Of a DNA stretch of 44,540 nucleotides, positions 11,631-19,223 are shown piece by piece. This DNA is from Nitriliruptoraceae bacterium (lineage in GTDB: Bacteria; Actinomycetota; Nitriliruptoria; Nitriliruptorales; Nitriliruptoraceae), in the NCBI GenBank assembly GCA_003563915.1, contig PWTE01000116.1:1-44540 (forward strand). Reading direction: 5' to 3'. Within the stretch, counting starts at the first letter, position 1; the number at the start of each line of letters is the position of its first letter. A model generated the notes under the pieces. That model worked only from the letters and a program-made list of their open reading frames with translations, did no database searches and had not been told where the DNA came from. A program made the position numbers and the translations under genes.

Positions 11631-12146
11631 GTGACCAGCCTCACCGTGTTCCTGCCTGTCAAGGGCGATGCCGTCGCACTGCGCTGCCTGTTCGCCGACG
11701 ACCCCGGGCGGTGGTTGCCGGAGAGCCGACACCTGGGCGACGACCGCTGGCTGACGGTGGTGCGTGGTGCAGGTATGACCAGGGCGGTCGTCGCGCGGGT
11801 CAGCCAGACCTGGTACGCGGGCAGCACGTTGTGGCGGACCGTGTCGTGGGAGCCGCTCGTGGACGAGCGTGAGCCCGAACGGGTCGCCAGGTACCTGCCG
11901 ACGATGGATGGCGAACTGGGGCTCCATGCCGAGGTGGGAGGGAACGCGTCGCTGGTCCTGGACGCCCGCTACCACCCGCCTGGCGGGCCCGTGGGTGCCA
12001 CCCTGGACACACTCGCGCTTCACCGCATCGCACGGGGGACGGCGGAGCGGTTCCTCGCTGACGTCGCCGCCGGTGTCGCGGACGTCGTCGTCGCCGACCC
12101 CGAGCACGCTGGGTCACACGATGCCTTGCCTCCCGACCACGGGTGA
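11631..12146 (+). CDS. SRPBCC-fold (polyketide cyclase/dehydrase-like) hypothetical protein
   Basis: A protein of about 171 residues resembling uncharacterised actinobacterial SRPBCC proteins: long antiparallel strands in the middle and a C-terminal ARYHPPGGPVGATLDTLALHRI segment before an amphipathic helix, as in START/Bet v1-like lipid- or ligand-binding folds. The GTG at 11631 follows AGAGGGG by about 8 bases; a second GTG at 11622 is closer to the same site and less likely. No catalytic residues can be named. No obvious operon partner: gdhA ends 163 bases upstream and a pseudogene lies downstream in the opposite direction. Confidence 0.7.
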   Translation: MTSLTVFLPVKGDAVALRCLFADDPGRWLPESRHLGDDRWLTVVRGAGMTRAVVARVSQTWYAGSTLWRTVSWEPLVDEREPERVARYLPTMDGELGLHAEVGGNASLVLDARYHPPGGPVGATLDTLALHRIARGTAERFLADVAAGVADVVVADPEHAGSHDALPPDHG

Positions 12147-12309
12147 TCGCTGGCGGCCAGCGACCCGCTCGCGTAGCACCGCGAGCACGGCGGCCTGTCG
12201 ATGGTCGTCCGGGTCGCGCGTCGACGCGCATCAGCGTCGGCATCCTCGATGAGGATGCGCGGCGAGTGGCCGCCAGGGCCAGGGAACCGGGCGAGTGGGG
12301 TACCCGCGG

Positions 12310-12923
12310 TCAGGCACCGGGGGTCTGCCCCCCTCCGGGGTCCTGGAGCAGGTGGTCGATCACGTCGGCGGCGGTGTAGGTCCGGGCACCCTCCGGGACG
12401 AACCGGGCGACATCCACCAGGCCGTCGCCAGCCGTGATCAGGGCGGGTTCGACGTACCCATCACGCCGGGTCTGTCCGAAGCCGATCGTCGCGAGCAGGC
12501 CGTTGCCCAGGCACTGGCGTCCTTCGGCCTCGCTCGGCGAACCACCCTTGCGGACGTAGTCGTCGACGGGCTCTGCCGCGCAGCGGTAGCCGACCTTGCC
12601 GTCGGGACGACGGTAGGCCTCGCGCAGGTAGCCCAGGTCGCAGCGTCGGGGACGTTGCGCCGCAGGCCGTGGCCTCAGCCAGTCCCTCGGGTGCCGTAGC
12701 CACCCGCCAGCCAGAACGGTCGGGCGAGCGCCGCGATCGCATCGGTGTCGATCCGGTCGCGCGGCCCGTAGATCGGCGCACCGGTCTCGTCCAGCTGCCG
12801 ACTCGAGACGCCGACCCCCATCCCGCCCTGGATGATCCGAGGCTGCCGTGACCCCACGCCGTCGGAGAGGGGTGGTGCCGGGGTGTTGGGTGAGGGTGAC
12901 GGTGCCATCGGGACACCATCCAC
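12310..12923 (-). pseudogene. Decayed nitronate monooxygenase (2-nitropropane dioxygenase-like) gene
   Basis: Three consecutive reading frames read from right to left rebuild pieces of one COG2070-type flavoprotein. Frame one (12923 to about 12680) gives PRIIQGGMGVGVSS, then jumps directly to YGPRDRIDTDAIAALARPF and LAGGYGT. Frame two gives PEGLAEATACGA. Frame three gives CDLGYLREAYRRPDGKVGYR, AAEPVDDYVRKGGS, CLGNGLLATIGFGQTRRDG and a natural stop at 12310. The bulk of the FMN-binding barrel between the N-terminal motif and YGPRD is gone, and the GVQVGTAFAF region expected after PEGLAEA is also missing. At least two internal deletions and two frameshifts are needed, so no functional enzyme can be made. 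Bases 12147-12309 hold nothing I recognise. Confidence 0.8.
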
Positions 12924-13012
12924 CGCCGGACGAGTGGGTCGCTAGGCCCGATGGGCCCGGAAGCGCTCACCGGCGTCCGTGGCCACCGGGATGTGGCCGG
13001 AGGCGTCCCGGG

Positions 13013-13729
13013 TCAGTCGCGCTCGGACCAGATGCGTTCGGCTTCCTTGAACTCGGCGTAGCTGCGCGGGCCCATGCGCTCGAGGTGCGCGTAGAAGGCC
13101 TCGCGGTCCACATCGCGGAACTCGATCTGCTCGGTCACGTAGGGCGCGACCGAACCGGACGGTGGCCGGCGCTGGCGTCCCGCCCCGTAGCGTTGGAGGA
13201 ACGCGTCGACGTTGGCGGCCGAGGTCCAGTCCGACCGGGAGATCACGCGTCCGCCCCGACCGATCACCCACGTCATGTTCGGCAGCGACCCGTAGGCCCG
13301 GTGCGCGGTCCCGGTGAGGTCGTCCAGCAGGATCGGCCGTCGGATGTCGACCTCGTCACGGAGTCGCTGCGCGTTGGCCCGCTTGTCCGCGAAGGAGGTG
13401 TGGTGGCTGACGTGCTCGCCCGGGTGCGCCTCGCGGGTGTACAGGAAGTAGAAGGCAACGTCGGGGTGGCGGTCAGCGACCTCGTCCAGCAGAGGACCCT
13501 CTGCTGAGCAGTACGGTCAGGTGAACGACCCGAACTCGACCACGGTCGTGCGGCGCTTCCAGACCGTCGACAGTGCAAGTTGCTGCCCGTCGTCCAGGAG
13601 CTCGCCAGCGACCTCCGGGGCTGGTTCTCCGGCGTGGAGCAGGTCCGGCCACGCGCCGAACTCGACCTCGTCGTGGCCGGCCTGCACGTAGGCGTCGAAG
13701 TGGGCGTAGTTGTACTCGGTCGCCTCCAC
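13013..13729 (-). CDS. Predicted selenoprotein: thioredoxin-fold, deiodinase/redoxin-like, UxxC motif (UGA read as Sec at 13517-13519)
   Basis: Two frames on the minus strand, 13729 to 13520 and 13516 to 13013, are in the same phase and separated only by one TGA. Joined, they give one 238-residue thioredoxin-fold protein: strand, then EFGSFT-U-PYC with U at residue 71, then FYFLYTREAHPGEH, DIRRPILLDDLTGTAHRAYG and NMTWVIGRGGRVISRSDW. This is the architecture of bacterial deiodinase-like/redoxin proteins, in which the T-(C/U)-P motif holds the redox residue; iodothyronine deiodinases have a similar FGSxTUPP site. A perfect hairpin sits at the correct distance after the TGA (see SECIS entry). 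The GTG at 13729 follows AGGAGG; a GTG at 13756, two bases after the egtD stop, would add nine residues. It is last in the zinc-finger/osmC/egt unit, implying a thiol or peroxide redox role. Alternative: a Cys codon mutated to a stop. Confidence 0.82.
13487..13506 (-). other. Predicted bacterial SECIS element
   Basis: On the minus strand, bases 11-30 after the TGA form CAGCAGAGG and CCUCUGCUG, a perfect 9-base stem around GU. The apical GGUC occupies positions 19-22 after the UGA. From memory, E. coli fdhF mRNA also has an apical GGUC at positions 19-22 after its Sec codon, so spacing and loop agree exactly. I cannot see the bulged U of the E. coli element. A SelB-binding role is inference. 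Confidence 0.75.
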
Positions 13730-13757
13730 CTGCTGGTCCTCCTGGTCCGTGGGCACG

Positions 13758-14765
13758 CTAGGCGAGGTCTGCGGGCAGGGCGAGCACCACTGCGAAGCGT
13801 TCCTCGGGGTCGGTGGCGATCTGCGCGGCACACAGGCCAGCCTGAGCCAGCTCCTGGGTCAGGTCCGGTAGCCGGAACTTGCAGGAGTGCTCGGTCAGGA
13901 TCGACTCGCCCGACTCGAACGACAGGTCGAGGTCGATGGCCCGCAGTCGCGCCGCGATGTCGCGGGTGGCGACGAGCTCCAGGTCGACACACTCGAGATC
14001 GTGGTTCCACCCGACCCGGTGCTCGAAGGCGTCGACGGGCAGGTCGCCGTCGAGCTCGCGGTTGATGACGTGCAGCACGTTGCGGTTGAACTCGGCCGTG
14101 ACCCCCTGGGCATCGTCGTACGCGGGGAGCAGCACGTCCTCGCCCTTCACCAGATCGACACCCAGCAGGAAGCCGTCCCCGGGCGCGAGCATGGTCCGGA
14201 TGTCCGCGAGCAAGCCCTTGCGTTCGTGGGGGACGAGGTTGCCCAGCGTCGACCCGAGGAAGGCGACGACCCGCCGCCCGTTGCGCGGGACCGCCGCGAG
14301 GTCCCGGTGGAAGTCGGCGACGTAGGCCTCCACCGTGAGCCAGTCGCGCTCCGTGGTCAGCCGCTCCGCGGCCTCGACGAGCGCAGACTCGGAGATATCC
14401 AACGGTACGTAGCAGGTCCCTCCTGACGCCCTCAGCGCATCGAGCAGCACCGGGGTCTTGGAGGACGACCCGGAACCGATCTCGACCAGCTCGTCCGGCC
14501 CGACCGCCGCCACCAGCGCGTCGCCGTGGCGTGCGAGGATGCTGGCCTCGGTGCGGGTCAGGTAGTACTCGTCGAGTTCGGTGATGCGGTCGAACAGCTC
14601 CGATCCGCGGGCGTCGTAGAAGAAGATCGGTTCCAGCCACTTGTCCGGCCCGGTCAGCCCCCGTTGGACCGCGTCAGCCAACGCGTCGCGCAGCGGTTGC
14701 GGCTCGGTGAGCCGCGTCAGGGTCGCGCGGTCGGGCAGCGGGGGAGCGGTCATCGCTTCGGTCAC
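13758..14765 (-). CDS. egtD: L-histidine N-alpha-methyltransferase EgtD
   Basis: SAM-dependent trimethylation of histidine to hercynine, the first committed ergothioneine step. The protein is about 335 residues. It has KWLEPIFFYDARGSELFDRI and TELDEYYLTRTEASIL near the N terminus, then the SAM-binding ELVEIGSGSSSKTPVLLDAL, VPLDISESALVEAA, FLGSTLGNLVP and LLGVDLVKG, and the C-terminal FESGESILTEHSCKF with the substrate-contacting E-S-H region of the EgtD family. The GTG start at 14765 overlaps the egtC stop (GTGA), so translation is coupled; an ATG four codons later is also possible. The selenoprotein start follows within 1-30 bases. Confidence 0.95.
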   Translation of the reverse strand: MTEAMTAPPLPDRATLTRLTEPQPLRDALADAVQRGLTGPDKWLEPIFFYDARGSELFDRITELDEYYLTRTEASILARHGDALVAAVGPDELVEIGSGSSSKTPVLLDALRASGGTCYVPLDISESALVEAAERLTTERDWLTVEAYVADFHRDLAAVPRNGRRVVAFLGSTLGNLVPHERKGLLADIRTMLAPGDGFLLGVDLVKGEDVLLPAYDDAQGVTAEFNRNVLHVINRELDGDLPVDAFEHRVGWNHDLECVDLELVATRDIAARLRAIDLDLSFESGESILTEHSCKFRLPDLTQELAQAGLCAAQIATDPEERFAVVLALPADLA

Positions 14766-15559
14766 GTGGTCATCTCCGGGGTGAGGGGGTGGGCGCGGCA
14801 GCGCTGCGGGGTGACGGTCAGCAGGTGGTCGGGGGGCACGGCACGCCACGGTTGGTCGTCCAACGGCTCGGATGCGACGAGCGTCCCTCCATCCCAGGGC
14901 GCGCCGGCGTCCTGCAGGACGTAGAGGCTGTTGCACAGGCCCGCGACGCTCGCGCGGCTGGCGACGAGCTGGTCTCCGTCAGCGACCACGAGGTTGAGCG
15001 TCGCCGTCTGGCCGTGGGTCTGGACGATGGCACGGACCACCGCGAGCGTGTCGGCCACGGCGGCTCGCAGGTCCGCGCCGGTCGCCACGGCCTCGGCGAG
15101 CAGCGCGGCCAGGACCGTGGAGTCCGTGACGACCTCCAGACGTGCGATCCGCTCGGCCGGCAGAGCGCGCAGCAGGTCGGCTCCGACGCCGTCGCGGAAC
15201 CCGCCGACCCAGCCGTTGTGCGCGATCGCCAGCCCATCGATCAGGAACGGTGCGACGGCGCCCCGTCCGCCTGGCATGCCGGGTGTCGCACCCCGCACGG
15301 CGGCGACGACCATCCGCCCGGTCAGGCGTGGGGCCAGGTGCGCGAGGTTGGGGTCGGCCCACGGGGTGGACTCCGAGGCGTAGCGCATCGCCTCCCCGCG
15401 GTCCGCTGGCCACCACACCGCCCCGGTGCCATCCACGTTGACGTTGCCGTGGAGCTGCTCCCGGGGTGCGTAGGCCTGACGGGACAGGCTGTGAGGTGGA
15501 TCGGAGATCAGCCCGGACAGGGGGAGCCCCGGCCCGAGGTACGCAGCGAGTCGGCACAT
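14762..15559 (-). CDS. egtC: Gamma-glutamyl-hercynylcysteine sulfoxide hydrolase EgtC (class II glutamine amidotransferase)
   Basis: Removes the gamma-glutamyl group from gamma-glutamyl-hercynylcysteine sulfoxide. The N-terminal nucleophile is Cys2 in MCRLAAYLGPG, exposed after Met removal as in Ntn hydrolases. Further class II signatures are VWWPADRG, RGATPG, IAHNGWVGGFRD and the DSTVLAALL stretch. Length is 265 residues, normal for EgtC. It lies 9 bases after egtB and overlaps egtD by 4 bases. Its presence together with EgtA shows the mycobacterial type of route, using gamma-glutamylcysteine rather than cysteine as sulfur donor. No EgtE (C-S lyase) gene is in the window. Confidence 0.95.
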   Translation of the reverse strand: MCRLAAYLGPGLPLSGLISDPPHSLSRQAYAPREQLHGNVNVDGTGAVWWPADRGEAMRYASESTPWADPNLAHLAPRLTGRMVVAAVRGATPGMPGGRGAVAPFLIDGLAIAHNGWVGGFRDGVGADLLRALPAERIARLEVVTDSTVLAALLAEAVATGADLRAAVADTLAVVRAIVQTHGQTATLNLVVADGDQLVASRASVAGLCNSLYVLQDAGAPWDGGTLVASEPLDDQPWRAVPPDHLLTVTPQRCRAHPLTPEMTT

Positions 15560-15568
15560 GGTCAGCCC

Positions 15569-16897
15569 TCAGCGTGGCAGGTCGTAGGCCACGCGGAGCC
15601 CGGCGAAGATCTGCCGGCGGTACGGGCGGTCCCAGTTGCGGTAGGTCACGCGTGTGAAGGGTGCGGGGACGGCCCACGACGCTCCGCGCAGCACCCGGTA
15701 GTCGCCCCCGAAGAACACCTCGCTGTATCCGCGGTACGGGAAGGCGAGGAAGCCGGGGTAGCCCGTGAACGGTGAACCGGTCCACTCGTAGACGTCACCG
15801 GCGAGCTGCTCGACCCCGTAGGCGGACGCTCCGGCCGGGAAGCTGCCGACCGGCTGCGGACCGAACCGATGCATCCCCACGTTCGCCCGCTCGGGCGTGG
15901 GCGCGGCGTCGCCCCAGGGGAAGCGCCGGGAACGGCGTCGTACGGGATCCCACCCGGCGGCCTTCTCCCACTCGATCTCGGTCGGGAGCCGACCGCCGGC
16001 CCACCGGGCGAAGGCCTCGGCCTCGAGGTAGCTGACGTGCTGGACGGGTTCGCGTGGGTCCACCGGTTCGAGCTGCCCGAAGCGTCGCCGCCGCCACCCT
16101 CGGTCGGCAGCCGGCTCCCACCCCTGCGGCGCTTCATGGCCGGCCTCCTGCCGCCACTCCCAGCCGCGCTCCGACCAGAGCTCGGGGCGGACGTAGCCGC
16201 CGTCAGCGATGAACGCCGCGTAGCGGCGGGCGGTCACGGGGAAGCGATCGAGCGCGAACCCGGCGACCTCGACGCGGTGGGCGGGACGCTCGTTGTCGTA
16301 GGTCCATCGCGTGTCGTCTGTCCCGATCGTCACCGGCCCGCCCGGGATCTCCACCCGATCCGTGTCGTCCACCGGTCGGAGCAGCGGCGGAGGAGCCTCC
16401 TGATCCGGGAGGTAGTGACCGCCCCGGCGCAGGGCCAGCGCCTGCAGCATCGTCTCCTGGTGCTGGCTCTCGTGCTGCGCGATCATGCGGTGAACCCGGC
16501 CCTCGGCCAGGAGCGGTGCGTCGTGGGCCAGCTCGGTGTCGCGCAGGACCCGCAGGGCCTCCTCGCGGACGTCGGCCAGGTAGGTCAGCGCCTCCTGACG
16601 TGGCAGCAGTGGCAACTCGCCCCGGACCCACCGGGGGTTCTCGAAGGCGTCGTAGAGCTCATCGCGGGCCGGGTCGGAGGACGGCCGCCCGGTGAGCTCG
16701 CGGACGAGCCACAGCTCCTCGATGCAGGCGATGTGGCCGACGTCCCATACCAGCGGGCTCAGGAAGTCGATCGGCTGGTCGTGCAGCTCGTCGTCGTCGA
16801 GTGGCGTCACCAGGGCCAGCGTGCGGTCCCGCGCCTGACGCAGCGCGCCGGCGAGTTCGTGGCGCAGATCGCGGAGGTCCGTCGCACTTCGGCTCAT
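15569..16897 (-). CDS. egtB: Ergothioneine sulfoxide synthase EgtB
   Basis: Non-heme iron enzyme that joins gamma-glutamylcysteine to hercynine using oxygen. It has 442 residues. The N-terminal DinB-like domain supplies His55 (WDVGHIACIEE) and the His142/His146 pair in IAQHESQHQETM, the expected three-histidine iron site. The C-terminal formylglycine-generating-enzyme-like domain starts about residue 195 (IPGGPVTIGTDD) and contains GGRLPTEIEWEKAAGWDP, LAGDVYEWTGSPF and VLRGASWA. The ATG overlaps the egtA stop (ATGA). Confidence 0.96.
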   Translation of the reverse strand: MSRSATDLRDLRHELAGALRQARDRTLALVTPLDDDELHDQPIDFLSPLVWDVGHIACIEELWLVRELTGRPSSDPARDELYDAFENPRWVRGELPLLPRQEALTYLADVREEALRVLRDTELAHDAPLLAEGRVHRMIAQHESQHQETMLQALALRRGGHYLPDQEAPPPLLRPVDDTDRVEIPGGPVTIGTDDTRWTYDNERPAHRVEVAGFALDRFPVTARRYAAFIADGGYVRPELWSERGWEWRQEAGHEAPQGWEPAADRGWRRRRFGQLEPVDPREPVQHVSYLEAEAFARWAGGRLPTEIEWEKAAGWDPVRRRSRRFPWGDAAPTPERANVGMHRFGPQPVGSFPAGASAYGVEQLAGDVYEWTGSPFTGYPGFLAFPYRGYSEVFFGGDYRVLRGASWAVPAPFTRVTYRNWDRPYRRQIFAGLRVAYDLPR

Positions 16898-18276
16898 CGG
16901 CAGGCCTCCTGTGGGACGGGACGGTGTGTGGTCGTCGGCTCGGCGGCCCACCGCAACGCGGCCCGGGCTCCGTCGCGCCGGTGGCGCAGCGCGAGCTCGT
17001 CGCCGGGGCAGCGCCCCCGCACCGTGTAGGCATCCAGCAGTGACTCGGCGTCTCGGCACGCAGCTGCGTCGAGCAGCGTCGGTGTCAGTCGCCAGGCCCC
17101 TTCCAGGGCGTAGGCCCAGACCTCGACGGCGGTCGCACACCAGGCGGCGTCGGCGACCCCGCGCTCCGCGGCCGACGCGAGTTGGTCGGACAGCGACCGC
17201 GGACGCCCCGTCAGCACGTCGAGGATGCGGTCGCGTGCGCGCACGTCGTAGACCGCGCCGAGGTAGAGCGCGGTGATCGCCTCGCGCCAGCGCACCGGGA
17301 CCGCATCGATCGAGCGGACCTCGAGGTAGCCACGCGGTCGCACCTCCGGGAACAGGGTCGTGAGGTGCCGGGCGAGGTCCTCGCGGGTCGGCCAGCCGAA
17401 CCGAGGGTGCCCCTCACGCATCCAGTCCCCGAACCGCCACCCCGGGTCCACGGCGTGGCTCCCGTCGTCATCGGTGACGAACAGCACCTCGGCGTTCAGG
17501 GCGAACCGCCGCCATTGCTCGCTGATCGTCGCGGTCGCGTCCGCAGCGGGGAGCACGCAGCCCGTCCGGGTGGGGTCGAGCTGCTGCCAGGTGCGCTGCC
17601 GGGTCGAGCGGTAGTCGCCATCGCGGGCGTCGCCCGGACTGCATGCGAACGCGGCCACCGCGACCGGGGCCAGCAGGTTCGTGACCAGCCAGCGGGCCTC
17701 GGCCTCGGCACCGGTCCCGAGGTCCAGGTTGAGTTGCAGGGCGCAGGTGTCACGCATCATCGTCCGGCCGGCGGGGCTGCGCCTCGCGAAGCTCGCGTCC
17801 ATCGCCGGGTAGCGGGGGCCGCTCAGCTGTTGGGGGACGGTCCCCGGGCGCCAGCGATCGTTACCGACCGGGACGAGGTGCCATCCGCGCTCGCCGAGGA
17901 CGTCGGCGAGCCCCGCCAACTGCACCGACACGTCGTCGAAGGCGCGGTGGGGATCGGTGGCGTAGCTGGTCGAGACCTCCAGCTGCCCGCCCGGCTCGAA
18001 GCTGATCCGGGGGCTGCCCGGCGCAGCGGAGCGCCAGCCATCGGCGGTCAGCGGCGAGGCGGACGGCGCTGGCGACCACACCCCGTCCGAGCCACCGAGC
18101 GTGGTGAGCAGGCTGTCCGCGCCCTCGACCGGGATGCGCCGGATCGGATCCGTGGCCAGGACGAAGGCCTCCACCTCCAGCCCGAGACCGGTCGTGTCCG
18201 TGCCGCGGCCGTCCTCCGCGCAGCGTTCGACGAGGTCGTCGGTGTCGAGCGCTCGATCGCGGTGTGGTGTCGGCAC
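16894..18276 (-). CDS. egtA: Glutamate-cysteine ligase EgtA
   Basis: ATP-dependent synthesis of gamma-glutamylcysteine, the sulfur donor for EgtB. The protein is about 460 residues and of the GCS2 type: GLEVEAFVL near the N terminus, SFEPGGQLEVSTSYA, ALQLNLDLGT, and the C-terminal YLEVRSIDAVPVRWREA and EVWAYALEGAWRL segments. I chose the GTG at 18276 because GAGGAG lies about 6 bases upstream; an ATG at 18291 overlaps that site. The gene begins a run of overlapping egt genes (A-B-C-D) and is preceded by a striking 23-base palindrome. Confidence 0.92.
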   Translation of the reverse strand: MPTPHRDRALDTDDLVERCAEDGRGTDTTGLGLEVEAFVLATDPIRRIPVEGADSLLTTLGGSDGVWSPAPSASPLTADGWRSAAPGSPRISFEPGGQLEVSTSYATDPHRAFDDVSVQLAGLADVLGERGWHLVPVGNDRWRPGTVPQQLSGPRYPAMDASFARRSPAGRTMMRDTCALQLNLDLGTGAEAEARWLVTNLLAPVAVAAFACSPGDARDGDYRSTRQRTWQQLDPTRTGCVLPAADATATISEQWRRFALNAEVLFVTDDDGSHAVDPGWRFGDWMREGHPRFGWPTREDLARHLTTLFPEVRPRGYLEVRSIDAVPVRWREAITALYLGAVYDVRARDRILDVLTGRPRSLSDQLASAAERGVADAAWCATAVEVWAYALEGAWRLTPTLLDAAACRDAESLLDAYTVRGRCPGDELALRHRRDGARAALRWAAEPTTTHRPVPQEACR

Positions 18277-18302
18277 CGGGGCTCCTCGCATCTCCGCACG
18301 TC

Positions 18303-18325
18303 GAGACCTCGGGCCCCGAGGTCTC
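18303..18325. repeat. Perfect 11-base inverted repeat in the egtA leader
   Basis: GAGACCTCGGG and CCCGAGGTCTC flank a single C, a nearly perfect palindrome 27 bases upstream of the chosen egtA start and 80 bases after the osmC stop. It could act as a GC-rich processing or attenuation hairpin between osmC and egtA, or as an operator. No U-tract follows on either side. Confidence 0.6.
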
Positions 18326-18404
18326 TGCACCCGGCAACCCTCGTCTGGCCCGGCACCTTCCGTCCGGGGTGCGCCGAGGTGCGTGCGCCAGCGTGGCTGG
18401 CGGG

Positions 18405-18836
18405 CTACGCGAAGCTCACCTCGTCGACGATGTGCACGCCGTGTTCGAGGGTCTTGTGCACCGGACAGCTCGCCGCCACCCGGGCGAGTCGCTCCCGTTG
18501 TGCCTCGTCGAGGTCGCCGTGGATCGTGACCTCGTTGACCACCCGGTCGACGTAGCCCCGGTGGCGCTCCTCGCAGTCCTCGCAGTCCTCGACGTGGACA
18601 CGGTCGTGGACGTAGCGCACCTCGACGCGTTCCAGCGGCCAGCCCTTGCGCTGCGCGTACATCGACAGCGTGATGGTGGTGCACGCAGCCAGCGCGCCGA
18701 GCAGCAGCTCGTAAGGGTTGGGCCCCGTGTCCGTCCCGCCGACGTCCTCGGGTTCGTCGGCACGCCAGGCGTGGCCGCTGGAGGAACGCAGTTGGACGGC
18801 GTAGCCCTCGGTGAGTTCTGCGGTGATGATGCTCAT
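18405..18836 (-). CDS. OsmC/Ohr-family peroxide or thiol-stress protein
   Basis: A 143-residue OsmC-family protein. These dimeric enzymes reduce organic peroxides with a cysteine pair. Here one cysteine lies in GALAACTTITLSMYA and the other in AASCPVHKTLEHGV, the usual positions. An extra CEDCEERH cluster in the middle is typical of one OsmC subgroup and could bind metal. The start codon overlaps the stop of the zinc-finger gene (ATGA), so the two are translationally coupled, and the egt genes follow 128 bases later. The context points to thiol/peroxide defence. Confidence 0.92.
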   Translation of the reverse strand: MSIITAELTEGYAVQLRSSSGHAWRADEPEDVGGTDTGPNPYELLLGALAACTTITLSMYAQRKGWPLERVEVRYVHDRVHVEDCEDCEERHRGYVDRVVNEVTIHGDLDEAQRERLARVAASCPVHKTLEHGVHIVDEVSFA

Positions 18837-19111
18837 GGGCCCTCGTGCCGTTCGGTCTCGCTGATCAACCGGTCGATCGTCGCGCTCAGCCGGGTGTAGG
18901 CGTCGAGGTCCAGGTCAGGCCGGCGCTGACGCAGCTCGGCGATCACCCGGTGCAGGGTGTCCGCTTCGACGCGGCAACGCGAACAACTCTCGAGGTGGGC
19001 GGCGATGATCTCGCCACGTCGGGGGTCGATCTCCCCGTCGAGGAAGGCCTGGAGCACCTTGCGGACCTGCCGACACCCGAGCCGATCGGTCTGGCCTGAT
19101 GACGGGTCCAC
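18833..19111 (-). CDS. Zinc-finger (zf-HC2/ZAS) anti-sigma-factor-like protein
   Basis: A 92-residue protein with the ZAS pattern: Cys in LGCRQVRKVLQAFLDGEID, then HLESCSRC (H-x3-C-x2-C). Such zinc-binding modules bind ECF sigma factors, and in RsrA-type members oxidation of the cysteines releases the sigma factor. GGAGG lies just upstream of the GTG at 19111; a longer frame reaching 19168 lacks such a site. There is no transmembrane segment, so it is cytoplasmic, as RsrA is. No sigma-factor gene adjoins it. It overlaps osmC by 4 bases and appears to lead the unit that continues through the egt genes. Whether it regulates this unit is inference. Confidence 0.8.
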   Translation of the reverse strand: MDPSSGQTDRLGCRQVRKVLQAFLDGEIDPRRGEIIAAHLESCSRCRVEADTLHRVIAELRQRRPDLDLDAYTRLSATIDRLISETERHEGP

Positions 19112-19163
19112 CTCGCCTCCTTCCCGCAGCCCGGATCGTCGATCGCGCCGGGTCCATCGAGGC

Positions 19164-19189
19164 AACACCGACCTCAGGGGCAGGTTTCC
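19164..19189 (-). promoter_or_regulatory. Candidate ECF-sigma promoter (SigR/SigH-like) for the zas-osmC-egt unit
   Basis: On the minus strand, GGAAAC (19184-19189) and GTT (19164-19166) are separated by exactly 17 bases, resembling the GGAA(T/C/A)-N16 to 19-GTT promoters of disulfide-stress ECF sigma factors. Transcription would start near 19157, about 45 bases before the GTG at 19111. Short motifs such as this occur by chance, so this is a prediction. Confidence 0.5.
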
Positions 19190-19223
19190 GTCGTCGGTCG
19201 AGGGCGACCGGTCACCGCGGCGA

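Noticed and set aside
12295-12699. Plus-strand short frames opposite the pseudogene
   Set aside because: The minus strand gives recognisable nitronate monooxygenase pieces in three frames; the plus frames show nothing.
12848-13507. Plus-strand open frame of 219 codons
   Set aside because: Antisense to the selenoprotein, with no start signal and no known motif.
13277-13516. The TGA at 13517 as an ordinary stop, giving an 80-residue protein plus a separate downstream gene
   Set aside because: The downstream part has no start with a ribosome binding site near the TGA, coding character continues without a break, and the conserved thioredoxin-fold blocks span the stop. A pseudogene caused by a single nonsense mutation remains the main alternative, but it would not explain the SECIS-like hairpin.
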